64,000 nt of DNA from Teratosphaeria epicoccoides. Its lineage: Eukaryota; Ascomycota; Dothideomycetes; Mycosphaerellales; Teratosphaeriaceae. Where the stretch lies: positions 310,001-374,000 of the forward strand of contig JADDMT010000009.1 in assembly GCA_021401465.1 (NCBI GenBank), given 5' to 3'. The position numbers and the translations under genes were made by a program. The notes beneath the pieces are model-generated. The model saw only the letters and a list, made by a program, of their open reading frames with translations, ran no database searches and was not told where the DNA came from. Shown in pieces: positions 10,441-22,999 of the stretch (positions within the stretch are counted from its first letter, which is position 1; each line of letters begins with the position of its first letter).

Positions 10441-11262
10441 GTCGAACACAGACTTGTGCGGAAAGGAATCTTCCGACACCGACCGGTGATCTTGCTTAGA
10501 GTGCATTTGAAACCGCTCCATACCATCTGGACCATTTCCCGCGAAGACATGGCTGCACATTCAGCATATTCTGTTTCCCACGCAACTTTCTCGCTGGGCT
10601 TCATATTGGGTCCCATTCACCTTCACTCTAAGATATTGGAAGATGAGCCACACGCGCGAATTGCTATCGCCTCTAGTCATATTAGTGTGACGAACGTCGT
10701 TTCAAGCGACCTGGTGCATGTCGAGCCAAGGGCTGTGCGGTCCGTCAAGAGCGCAAGACTTTGAGTCCGCAGCGATCCGGTCTCAAGCCTTGTCCACGGG
10801 ACTTCAGCGGCGATCATATTTTGTGTTTGGGTATCAGTATGGTCTGACCACTGCGATCAAGGTCAATCGCGCTCCATTGCCCGTATCTCGCTTGTCCACC
10901 GACAGGCTACAAGCACATGGATTTCCTTTTTTTGCCAGAGGCAAGAATTCCTCACCAAGACCGAACGAGCAAGACAAGCCAGGGGGCGCAAGGCCTGGCA
11001 CCGATCGCAATTGCGATGTTCGATGATGCGGCTTGATTTCGCCTACTCAATCGACAGCGTTTCACGCAATTTCGGTCCCCAGAGAGTGGCTGTAACTAAG
11101 CCGTCGCGATTGCAGTTGCCGCTGCGTGCCGAAGCGAGGCATGGTATATCCATCTCTCCGCAGCTTGGTACGACGGCCACATATATTCAGCCCAACGAGA
11201 CCCACAAATTTCTCATGCTTTCCCTCGAGTAAAGAACAACACCGACCTGAAGATTCGCAGCA
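10441..11262. other. Intergenic
   Basis: No gene recognised. Short frames follow the pseudogene without a domain. The final about 100 nt are presumably the promoter of the small secreted protein gene. Confidence 0.35.
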
Positions 11263-11653
11263 ATGTACGCCTTTCTACAGACGAGCCTGGTCCTCCTCTC
11301 CACCGCTCACCTAGCAGCGTACGTGACTGATACAGCCTCATATTATCCTCGGTATCTGTCCTAACTAAGACTCTCTTCTTAGCTCCGATGTCTCCGTGCA
11401 ATGTGCTGTGTCTAATCCAACGACGGGAGCAGCAGTCGGCCCTCTGACTGAGCTAGAAACGAAAGACGCTTGCGCGTCACTCGGCCGCCAACACTCAGAT
11501 TGGATTGTCGGACAGAGCGGTCAGCAGGACAAAACGTGCTGCATAGTAGCAGAGAGCACTAGGGATTTTATCTCTGTGGCCTGGTCTCAGGCGTGCGAAG
11601 ATATTGCGGCTAGCCATCCAGGTCCTTACAAGACTATTGCGGGGTATTGTTGA
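11263..11653 (+). CDS. Small secreted cysteine protein, two exons
   Basis: Model: exons 11263-11318 and 11383-11653, with a 64-nt intron (GTACGT..CTAAC..TTAG). The 327-nt frame encodes 108 residues. Residues 1-19 form a clear signal peptide that the intron interrupts near its end. The mature chain has six cysteines near 26, 49, 71, 72, 90 and 108, including an adjacent pair and a C-terminal cysteine. Without splicing the second exon has no start or signal peptide, which supports the intron. No domain is recognised; hydrophobin spacing does not fit (six cysteines, one doublet). Probably an extracellular or effector-like protein. Confidence 0.62.
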
Positions 11654-14486
11654 CAGCGATCCAATAAAGGGGTCGCATGGAGGTTGTGATGTGGTGGAAT
11701 GGGGAGCTGGTCTGCGATCTTGCTTGACTGAGACGTCAATTTGAGGCGAGTGTGTGTTCTCCGGAAGCCAGATGATGTCGTAAAGAGGTATACGTGAAGA
11801 TGAAGGCTATGAGATCAGCTACTCCAATACAACCGCTGGTCCCTGACTACCTTATCTCAACTTTCGAGCTCACAATTCGCAGCCCCTAGGTCGCCTAGGT
11901 CGTGTGAAATTTGGTAGTGGGCACAGCAATCACAGCATCGTTGAACGGACGGAACCGTTCCCGTGACTTGTGTATGTATGTGACAATCTGAGTCTAACAA
12001 ATTGATCATATCAGGAACAGGAGAAGCCCGAGAAGTTTTCCGGGACTCCAATATTTATCACGTTGGATTGCCACATAAATGTGGAGCCTAATACTGTGAA
12101 ACATGCCAGGCATCATGTAAGATTCGACCCACACCGGGTGGGATTCGACAAACGTGGCAGCGAGCTGATGATTCTTTCGATCGCATAGGAGCCAGTTGTC
12201 GTCGTCGCCCACCTAAACGATCCACCGGTGTGTCCAAGCAGAGTATTGATGTTTGAAGAGTCAGAGACAATGATGACCCATGGCTGGAGATACAACTTAC
12301 CATCCGCATGCCAGCTCACATGTGTAGTTTGGCACCGGTACAGCATCACAAATCTTTAGGTCGCGTCCAGAGCCAAACGAGAGCGGCATAGAATCGCTGG
12401 ACTTGGTGCTCCTGTACTGACACTGAAATGTTCAATCTCGACTACGGACCCGCCGTGCACGGCCGAACAGCCAAAAGACACTCATCGTCCGCTCGACGCA
12501 TGCCGCATTGCTCCCCGGGCCAGGACGATATCTTCGCACTGAACTCAGCCCCGGAGCAGCCTTGTAAGATGACATACTGTCCGTGACCAGTAGCTGTGAA
12601 TGATTGTAGGTCTATTCTGCCTCAGACGTGGAGGAGATTTTAACAGTATACAAGAGCCAATCTTAAGGTATGTGTAAAAACCTCAAGTGTGCTTTAAACG
12701 TGGAGTATAACCTTGCACCAGCACGAAGCAGGCATGCTGAGATCACTTGGAGATTGAGTGACGGGCATGGACGAGTTTTGAGGTCAGAAAGGAAGTGTCA
12801 GCCTGGGACCGTGCTGCCTTTGACTCAGCTATAGCACATCAGCCAGAGAGAGGAAATGCCAAAACGTTCGAGCGGACGCCACACCCGGGCGTATAGCCGT
12901 GGGATTCGCAATGTCATGAGTAGCCTGTCAAGAGGCACCTGGAGAGGTCCACCATACCTCGACCTGATGCTGTGAGCTATCCAAGTTGTCGCGGTCACAT
13001 ACAGGCCTTGCGAGACTTACTAATCCAGGTTTCTGGCCGGCACGGTCTCTCGATATGCTTCGCACTGCAGCTTCCTCGAGGCACAGATCGACAAGGTCGT
13101 ATGGTTTTTAGGCGCTGAAGAATGGGCCACAACTAAAGGTACGGCCGCCAGCTTATATTCTTTGCCCTTGACTGCGCATGCGCTGATGACTCAACCGACA
13201 GCTTACACGGACGCTTCATCAATTCGGAGCGCCACTCCTATCGGAAGACAATCGGCCAATCGATGGTCATATAAGACGCGAGAGTGACACCCCAGCCACT
13301 CTTCGTGTCTCTTTGACGGGGAGTAACGGGATGCTCCGGCGAGCCAGAAGACACGGCGATCGATCCACTGGTCACTTATGATCAAGGACTAGCCAGCTTC
13401 GACCGCAACTTCTTCAAAATCCATTACAATATAGGCTCTTACCACACTCCGCTCAGGGCACTGCAAGAAAACTCCAGCTCAACGAGCAACACGACAGTGG
13501 AGCCTGGTGAAGCCCAGACCGACCGCCAACCTGTCGCAGAAGATCGTGGCACCTTTGACCTTGAAGACGATGATCGTACGTATGTGCTTAGGAGATGATC
13601 GATAAAGTTCCTGCAAGCAACAAAATTGCGCTTATCAATACATAGACAGATGTCGGTACTCTGATGCGACTGCCAATTGCTTTAGCAGTGTCTGAGCTGG
13701 CGTAGCCGCTGGTCATCGTTGCTGGCTCTGTCCTGGTCGTTATGCCATTCGCTGGATCACACAAACATTCGCAGGCGTCGAGCATTGTGTGGCGCTCCGG
13801 GGCGAAGACGAATCGAAATAGGCATGAATGTAGGACACTCAGCTGAGGTGTTGTATTGCTGCGATTGCCAGTGGACACCAGGCTCACTCGTCCAAGTGAC
13901 TTGGTCAGGTAGAGTAGAACTCGTCTCTAGTGCATTGGTGAGGCGGGTTGTTGGGTTGAGGATGTAGCCGCAGTGAGGCCAGCGCGAGGTCTAGAAAGGC
14001 AAGAGCCACTCTAAAATACGAGCGCCTCATGATCGCGGATTCCTCGGCCTGCGTAATTGGAAAGCTTGGATGTCATCTGCCTGGACGTGCAGCAGTGCAT
14101 CCAGCTCTGACGCGATGTGTAAGTCGCGTGGCATGCACGCAGGCTGAGTTGTCGCGAGCCAAATAGGTATCCTTGCGACCGAGAACAATGTGAGTCGATC
14201 CGCACGATGATTAAGAGACGGGATGCAGGTGTCTGTCCTGTCGTGCAATGCAGATGTTCATCCGCTGGATACAAATTTAGCTACTCTTCATACCATGATA
14301 GGCCAGCACGAAAAACTTGTCTGGGCCTGCATCCCAGACAGTGCGAGTTCCTACTCATCACACAGAGATTAACCAAAACCAATCGTTGACCGCTCATTTT
14401 CCGTCCGTGAACCCATTTCATGACATTCATCGCCATTATTTCGTAGCTAACACACCATTAGATTGCCAAATGAGGCTTTCATGCCT
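11654..14486. other. Gene-poor region with coding-like fragments
   Basis: Nearly 2.8 kb without an intact gene. Coding-looking plus-strand pieces occur at 12429-12580 (ATG-led, ending at a GTAAGA donor-like site), 13028-13140 (a frame reading FLEAQIDKVVWFLGAEEW), 13201-13378 and 13330-13590 (a frame reading DPLVTYDQGLASFDRNFFK). They lie in different frames and I could not join them with ordinary introns, so they may be remnants of one decayed gene or chance frames. Nothing else is recognised. Confidence 0.25.
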
Positions 14487-17400
14487 TCAGCCCGTGGTCA
14501 GTAAGTTGAAGATCAAACTCATTTCATGAGCGTCTTGCTGTAGATCTTTGAAGATGATTCGTGTTCTGCGAAGAGCGAGGAAGTCAGTCATCGAAATGCG
14601 ACCTAGACTATAGGAAGCCAGATTCTGACAGTAATCTGTCGCCAGGTGGAGTCAGCAAATATTATTCGATCTTCGGCGAGGAGATTAGGCTTACCTCGCA
14701 ATCTTCTCGTCTTCCCTTTCACGTGGCTCCACCTGTAATGAGCGCTCATACATCTCATGTACGTCGCCTGCACTTTGCATATTGCGTAAGATGTATTCCT
14801 GTAGCTCAAGTACGGCTTGCAGACCATATGGCACGTTCTGGTATTGCTGGATGTCCCTGATGACTTCCGCTGTCTTCGCTCGCTTCGCGAAGTTGATGAG
14901 CTGCGTCTTCTTGATGATTGATGGGATGCCGTCCTCGATGAACGTCAAATCCGTGAGGTAGATACCGAAGAAAGGAATGCAAGGCGGGTTAGCCTTGTGG
15001 AGGGTATCTCGATATTCGAGGAAATTTTTAGTGCTGCCCATGAGCTTGCGCATTGATTCGAGAACCTGTGTCGTGCGTGCGTTCACCTGTTGCCATGTCC
15101 TGCTCAAACGATGAATTGGCGCAGAACCGAGTGCGGATATGATGGAAGTCAAGCACGAGAAATTGTTCAGTGTCCGGCACTTGTCAGCAATGGTGACGAA
15201 ATGCTTGATCACCACCACCCTACGCTTCACGTCCGCCTGTGTCAAGATCATTTGCGCTACCCAATTCGTGAGCTGGTTGGAGTGCAGGATGAGTGCTTTA
15301 ACATTTTCTGCTGGATCTGCGTCGCCCGGGTTCAGCTTCTTCTGCCACGTCTTGTTAAGACACTCTGTAGGCTTGATCTTGCTGTAGAGCTTGTTCTCAA
15401 TGATGGTCAACTGTCGGGCAAACTCGAGGGCGTCAATGTCCAGGAACTTAAGCTTCTTCATGTTCTTGGGTATGATGGGCTGTGGCGCTTGAGAGCTCAT
15501 GGTGAGCACCAGACGCTTGCTTGATGCATCTTGCCCACGCATTCGCTGCTCAATTGCAGTCATGAGCGGCCCGGCGCCCGGCGTGCTGGTCGACTGGACC
15601 GTGTCCTTGGCGAAGGAGTACACTCTCTGCATAAGTTGTTGACTCGCCTCGTCATTACTCTCCATCCAGTAGTTATCAAACCAGGACTTGAGGATGTTAA
15701 CGACTCTGAAACGGATCGGCTTCTGCTTCTTATCCACCCAGGTTTGAAGGTCCGCACCACCAAGCCCGTACGGCGGCTGTATGCTCCAGCGTTTGACAAG
15801 CATCTCAAATAGTTCAGGCGCAGTTGTGAACGACCTGTAGGTGAGCAAGAAGGTGTTGTTGAAAGGTGAGTCTAATCGGTCATGTCTCGTAAGCTGCTCC
15901 ACAAGTCCGGTCAAGGTACCACCTCTGAGCTGAGGCGGGTCGACCTTCAAATCATACGCGATCTCGCCTTCATGGTCCAACTTCAGGAAGTCCGGCACGT
16001 CCTCCGAGTCTCGACTTGGCATTGTAGGAGCTGGCACTTCGCCAAAGAAACGCTGCACCTTCGAGTTCTCACCGTTCTTAGCGATGTCATTCGAAGCATC
16101 AGGTGGCACCCCTTCAGAAAATGACCTTGATTGCCCAGTGTCCCCCAGCATTTTTGGCCGCAGTGCTTGCGAGTTGTCACGGACTTGTCCAGCATAAGGA
16201 GCACCTCCGTCTGTCAAGCGGTGTCCGTCTTTATTGGGCGAAGAGCCCCGTGGGCCAAGCTCTGATAGAAGCTGCAACGAGAAGAGTATCTGCGACGCCG
16301 ATGTATCCAGATCTCGACCCACCGTACGCACCTTGTTGAGGCGGTCCACAAGTGACGGTCCTCTGACCTCTGCCCATTCATCTGCAAGCGGTGCCGCGAC
16401 TGCTTGACAAGCGGTGACAAGGTCTGACGTCGTGTCGTAGAGCTTCTGCTTATGATCGGCAAAGTCGTTGAGCTGAGGAATGGTGAAGCTCGATCCAAGC
16501 GACGCGAGGTTGATGGACTCGACCGTTGACAGGTACGGTCGACAGACCTCGACAATCTGCCCTCCAGATCTGCAGACGGCGTCACCGATGATCTTATGCT
16601 TAGCGGGCGTTATCAGCTTCTCCCGAAGGACGAGGTGTTCATCCAATCGTCGAATGCTTGAGACAATGAGCCGCTTCAGATCCTCCATCCGCTCGAGTAG
16701 GGCTCCATCAAGCTGTGCTGTAGGTTCCGACAGTGCGTCGGGCTCGTCGTCGATGAATGACATGGAGCTGATGGGATCCTTAGGAGCCAAGCCGTTGCTC
16801 TGCCAATTACCAGCGGTCTTGCTGTTCGAAACAAAGCCAGGAGTCAGGCGTGGAATCTCTTCACCGCGCTGTTGTCGTGCAACCTCGACGAAACCGTAGA
16901 CTCCATGGAGAACTCCTTCAGCCTCTTGCAGACACTTCTGATATGAGTCAGGAGCCGGCCAGTCTGCGGCCGCTATATGGGAGGATAGGACGAGTTTCGA
17001 GAAGCGGGACATCATTTCGCGAAAGTGAGGGTACAGTGCTTTGTTCGTCGATATGATAGACGGGTTGCCTGAGTGGTTGTCAGTCGTTCCAGAGCCGGCT
17101 GCTAGTAATAAGCGTAAATGGTCCGAGATGTCCTCGGCCTTGCGCACGAATTCGGACCTCTCGCCGCTGTTGATAGCTTCGCGGTACCTTTGTACGGCAC
17201 GTCGCATATCTTCAACCATGGTGTTCCACGTCAGTGCCACTGCATGCGCGTCGTCGAAAAACCTGCGCGGAAGTGACGAAGCTGTGGGCGTCACGGCAGG
17301 CGCGTTCGCGAAAGAGGTCATGGTTGTACCTATGGGCGGAATGCCTTGGTGCATTGCCGAAAAAGATGCTGCATTGCTCGCTTCCGTGAGATTAGTGCGT

Positions 17401-18196
17401 GAGTGGCTAAGCGGCGAATGCAGGCTGTCCATAGAGGTCGCTGGTGACACGCCGTCCGGCTGGAATGAGCGGCGACCCTGGTGCTACAGGTGACAGCACT
17501 AGTTAGCGAGTGCGACCATGGGAAGTTGCAACGCGGAGAGCGCGTGCGCTGAGCTACTCTGAGACTTACGTTGGAGGACCCATGTGTAAGCGACGTTTCT
17601 TCAGCCTCCGACAAGTCAGTGTCTTCGTCTCGTTCATACCCAGCTGCCATGAGCTCAGCTGGGGGTCGCGTTTGGTCCGGAATGTATATGTTTGTCCTGT
17701 CCCTCGGACCGGACTCGTTGGCAGAGATCGGCGCCTCAAGAGGCAGTTCCATCGTGCTCTCGCCCGTCAAGGTATTGAAGTAGAACAGTCTTCCGTCCGG
17801 TGTAGCCTGCGGAATCCAGAACGCAGCTTCCTCCTGCGTGCTAGTGGCGGAGCTTAACCCTTCGTGGTGTCCGTTCCCATTCGGAGTGTGTCCGAATGCC
17901 TGGTCGGCATACTCCTCCTCCTCTGATTCCTCCGCCTCCAGCTCTGCCGCGCCGCTGAGATGTCCATTGTGCTCGTCCTCGAAAGGCGCCGTCACCACCG
18001 CGCAGTAGTTGCTGGGGAACCACCCGCGCACCCCGTGGATCACCCCGTCCCACCAACCGCTCTCCAGCTGCGTAATGACTTGTATGATGTCGCCTTGGCG
18101 AAAGCTCAAGCTCGTTCGATCGTCGGCATCGTAGTCGTACAGCGCCTTCACATACAACTGACCCGCCGTCGAGATGCTGCCGGCGAGGGAATTCAT
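14487..18196 (-). CDS. cdc25: Cdc25-type Ras guanine-nucleotide exchange factor
   Basis: Model: exons 17570-18196, 14695-17483 and 14487-14565; introns of 86 and 129 nt. The joined frame gives 1164 residues. Order: SH3 domain (14-68), acidic stretch, WW-like module (about 123-152, FWIPQ...LFYFN...STMELP), long helical middle region, RasGEF_N (about 714-830), catalytic RasGEF/Cdc25 domain (about 887-1125, with LDIDALEFARQLT and PCIPFFGIYLTDLTF). It would load GTP on Ras at the plasma membrane and feed cAMP/PKA and MAPK signalling. The ATG at 18196 is used because the frame upstream has only a GTG. If the last intron is retained, translation stops immediately after the donor, removing the last 25 residues. 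Confidence 0.92.
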
Positions 18197-21100
18197 CTTC
18201 TCTTCGGCTGCTGCGCGCAACACGCAGGATCGGCGTCGCTCAAAAGCGCAGGATGGCTACGTCGCCGCAACAATACGATGCTGTGGGAATTCGCTGGTGA
18301 CGTGTCCTGAGACGATTGCCGCTTTCGCTCTGCGTCTTTCGCACCTGTCGCTTTCCTCCCTTGCTGGAATGTGCCCGCACGGGACTCCAGCGCTTCAGGC
18401 CAGGCTCATAGGTCTCGGAGCAGCCTGACTGGTTCCGAAAGGCGGGCACCTAGACGCGCTACAGACCGGATGACCTTCAATAAGACGCATAGGTAGATCT
18501 CTGCAACACCCTCGCCGAGCAGCCTGATTGGTTTGAGGAGCTTGTTCGTGAGGGATGGACGACGAATGCACCAGATCCCGCTTTCGACAAAGCGCTGCGG
18601 ATTGTCCCGCGGCAAGAAACACTACCTACCAAGTAGAGAGGGTGGTACTCATACCTACTTTTTGCACTTGCAAGGTACTCCATCAATGCGACATTCATGC
18701 ATGCACGCTCCGACAGTCCCGCCGACCAAGTTACAGCGTGCACCCAGGCTCCGACTCGAGCATTTGAACCATATCGGAACTGGGCGCCGTCCGAAAACCA
18801 CTTATGTGCCTGAGAGTCTCCCACGCACCCACTCACAAACTCAATGGCGATTCAGACCCTCGCATGATTGCAGTGGTACACCGGCTGTCAAGGACAAGCC
18901 GCGATTTCTCACGTAGGTCAAGCAAAACAACCATGCAGCGGGGATCTGACGACGCCTCTGCCACAACACTCGTGGCCATGGATTGTATGTTTGACTCCGT
19001 CTGTACGAACCTGTCACCCTGTCATACTCGTGGGTATCATCGACGGCGATGCGAGACGACTTGCACGAGCCGAGATACTTGGAGGCTTGCGCGACGAGAC
19101 TGCTCCACTGCATTGCTCGTCCAAGTGTCTTGACCGATGCGTGTTTGCCGTTTTGTAAATAATGACACGCCAGCAGGCAGCTGATGTTGACCAGAGTAAT
19201 TGCAAGACGCCGCGCTCCCGGCTCATGGGAGTGTTTAAATGCAGTACAGCTGGGGAGTAAACAAAATACTCCGTACTAAAGCTACGATAATTTCGTCAAT
19301 CGTGCACGTCAAAAAGTGTTAGCTGGCAATCAATCGCATCAATAAGCAGCATACTACGTGTACTCAGCGCGTGAACCACCTTTGCAAAGTCCCCAGATCA
19401 TGCGCAAGCTCAGATCTAAGGTAAGGAAGACAGACCACGGATCCTGCCACGGGCAAACGGTGAGTCCTGACAAGACCTCGGTGGCTTCTGTGAATCTGTA
19501 GGTAAGCATTCACTATGCGGAACCCTAACAGTGTAACCCAGGTCCTCCTTGATGTCGCCCACGAGCCGCGGCATCAACCTCAGGTCGCCTGCGACTCAAG
19601 GATCAACCGACCACAAAGGTCGAAGTGGCTTTGCGCACCTTTGTCGGCCCGTCACGCACCGATTGCAGGAAGTGTGAAGCACAGTTCATCTGGCAGTGGA
19701 ACCGGGCTCTCTAGCTGCAACCGCTACCATCTGAGTTGCATGCTCCAGCTGTCCCATCTATGCATGGTCCGTTCCGAAGCCCATGAGCACAGCTCTGAGT
19801 GTTGCAAGCTGATACAGAGATCGTCACGACCAAATAGGCGAACTTTTGACACGACTCGCAGGCAGAAGGATCCTGATCAAAATGAGCTTTGAAGCATGGG
19901 AGGTGTGGACATTGGCCAACAGGACGACAGCCGTCTATCAGCTACTTCAGCGCCCCCAGCTGCTGCTCATAGGAATGCTGGCTTCGCTGATGTGGTCCGT
20001 CAGAGAATTACTAGGGCAAGCATCCTCTGTTCCATCCTGACTGAGCTTGCAAAGCTGCCCAAATCGAAAGTTGGACGACAATCTGCTATTTTACGAGAGC
20101 TTAATCCATCGACATAATTCGTTTAGCGTCGCGAATTTTTTACCTTCGAACGAAATCAAGGTCATATTTTCAATTGATCTCCCATGTGCGAATATGATCT
20201 TCGCCCACGCGCTGATACACGGAGACGGCAAAGCTGTACTGGCTCTGCCCGATTCGTGGGGTCTCTGCGCGTTCGCAGGAGCCGTTGAGGGTATACGCGG
20301 ATGCCATCCAAGCGAGTGCAACCCCAGCTTTCTGCCGGAACACTCGAATACGGCCCAAGTCCTTCCGCGAGAAGTTTTCAGCGCAGCTATGAACGAGCGT
20401 TCATGGTCAGACCTCAACATCGATCGACGTGTCATAGATCTTTCGTTTCCTGTGACATGTAAGTCCTGCAAGCACCCCGGGCATTCTTGTATCTGTCAGA
20501 GTCGAGTTGGATTTACGAGTCAGACTACAATGCTGTTGAGCATCCACCCAGGTCGACGCTCGCAGTTGAAACTACATGAAATGGAACGCACAGTGTCAGG
20601 TGTCTTGCAGGCTCTACACCCTCCATCATTGGCGCCAGTATTTACATGTTACTCATCCTTTGAATCCCGTGACGGTATTGTACAGACTGCAGAGGGACAG
20701 TGGTGGTCATAGCTCAGAACACTGGAGACTGACCATGTCGTGAAATCCGCCTGATGTGTACAACGAGCGCTTGAAACAAAATGCCATCAGAGCATGATGC
20801 TCGTCCGGCGCACGCGCCTCACAAATGTTGCCCCTTCTGCACGGGTCTGAGGCATAAAATCCTCGCCGATTGCGACATTGCAGAATGTACATGGCTACTG
20901 GTAGACGTCAATGTAGGCTTACAGTGTGCTCGGTCGATATCAAAGAGCGTACAATCCCACTCGACTGCTCGCTCGACTGATCGCGGCAGCCGATTCAGCA
21001 GTTGACGGCCTTCAAGCCGAAATGACTTCTCAGTCAACTCGATCAGTGACCCAGCGATTCCATTAGTCAGACAACGAGCTGACTGGCTGACACGGCAGAC

Positions 21101-22999
21101 TGCTTTTTCACACGTCTAGCTGCTGTCTGCTAAGCTCGCTACGAGTCGACACGGTTGGCTTAACTGGTGATGCTGTTGACTGCTTGCAATGTGTTTTTGA
21201 ACTTGGCCATCATGTGTTGACGCTGGCTATCAGCCGCTTGACCGATTGGTTGACTGGTGAGATCACTGGAGCAGTCACGTCGACCACTTCGCTTCCTGTG
21301 AGCGCTCACCAGCTACAGCGATGCATGGTCCCATGGACTACGTACATCGTGATTGCAAGACCGTATGTCGACTATCGGCACATTGGCCAATGCATCCGAG
21401 CGCTGATAGTGGGGTTGGTCGCGTGGGTGGGCTCCGCCGTCCACCTCCCCGCCTATCCGTGGGCCGTGTCATCTTAGTGAGCAGCGCTATAGCCTAGAGT
21501 ACACCAACTTGGCGGAAAAAATGGGAGCCGGAAACCAGCTAACTGGTTTCTGGGGTTGGCAGTATCTTGGATCTTGATCAAGGTGAACTTTACTCAGAAC
21601 CTGGGAAATCCGAACGACAGGCGCGCATGCGATTTGACCATAGTAGTCATGCGAATGGATGTGATTCGGGGGCTGTACACGATGCCGCCGTGATGACGTG
21701 ATGTGGTGATGCTTAGGCCGTCTACAGTATTGGTCCGAACAGGCAAGGTCCGCGCAACGATAGCAGAAAATCAAGGAAGGAGGGTAGTGGGTGATCGCGC
21801 GAACAGTTCAACAGAGCTCATGCGTACCTCCATTGCGCAGCATACCGCTCTTTGCAACTTGTTGGTCATCCAGCCTGTGAAAGGGGGCCCGAAACAGAAG
21901 GTGGGGCTTGTCGGAGTCCAAAGCGAGCAGGCTCCATGGTGCGGTCCGTGTATAGGGTTGACTGATCTCAAACCCACGTGTTGCAACATGGCAACCACTC
22001 CCTGAATGCAACTTGCGATGGTGTATGGAGCCTTCCTGCTGCTGGCAGAGGGAGCGTGAATTCGGCTCGACGTCCTGCTGGCTTCAGTCTCAGCGCTGCT
22101 TGCACTGGCGAGGGACGACCGAATTGAAATACCCACTCATCTGCTTCTACCTTTTCTAGAAAACCTTCTCTACAGTAGCGGGACAGCCTCGGATACGTTC
22201 CCCGAGAGCTAGGCAACCAGGCCGCAACCTCCCTTTGATCCCAGCGGCTCCCGGTTCCGGGAACAAGTTCGTGAACGTTGATCTGAGTCCTGACGAGTTA
22301 GTGAGACCAAACTGAATCAATGCTGTTGGCATCGACGGCTTGGGAGAGGCGCGCGCTGCACTTGCAAACCCTCCTGAGTCCTAAGCGCTGGGAATAAATC
22401 GTCCGCTATATTTTGTGAGAGTTGTGAACGAGTGTTGTTTGGCATTTGGAGGAGGCTGGGAGGCGCGGCCGTTCCGTTTGATGACGACGGCGCCTCACAC
22501 CCCTCTTCATGGGCCATTGGCAGACAGCCTCATCACATGCGCTGATGAGGGGCGACGTGTGCGCCATGACAATCGTGTGGTGGAAATCAAACGGCAGAAA
22601 GCTGCAGTGTGGCTCATGAATCCGATTCGATGGTTTAGTGGGAGCTGAGCTAATTCACATACGACCTGTTCTATATACGGCACTACCCGTGATTCCATCT
22701 CCCCTCCTTCTTCGTGCCCGCCATCCATCATCACTTGAACATCGACGCCGTAGGCCGTATTACCTGTGCGCATCTTAGGACGTCGGTCATTGTCTCGCGG
22801 CGACGACGAGATTATTCATTACACTCACGACCGCGCCGCGATCGTCCGCGCATAGACACGCCCCATATGGTCCCTCACATACGAGAACAGAAACACCATC
22901 AAACGTCGGCATCCATCAAGCATTAACAACGACACGAAGCTGGCCGGACAAGAAGCGCACACCTCGACCGACATCCCCGACAGCCAGCGCAATACCACA
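18197..22999. other. Gene-poor region of about 4.8 kb
   Basis: No intact gene recognised. The left end is the RasGEF promoter and the right end is the promoter and 5' UTR of the C2H2 factor. The only long open stretch is 19515-20712 (described separately). Around 21060-21300 the sequence has many GACTG/TGACTGG words without a clean repeat unit. I see no transposon coding sequence or terminal repeats. Confidence 0.3.
19515..20712 (+). other. Extended coding-like stretch, possibly a decayed gene
   Basis: One frame is open from 19515 to 20117 with a single TGA at 19890-19892. An adjacent frame is then open for 221 codons (20047-20712) and includes a cysteine-rich patch (CKSCKHPGHSCIC). The 221-codon frame has no ATG at its beginning, and no splice pair cleanly joins the two. 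The length is more than chance would usually give in DNA of this composition. I recognise no family and propose no function. Confidence 0.25.

Noticed and set aside
21060..21300. GACTG-rich stretch considered as a satellite
   Set aside because: The words recur without fixed spacing or a definable unit.
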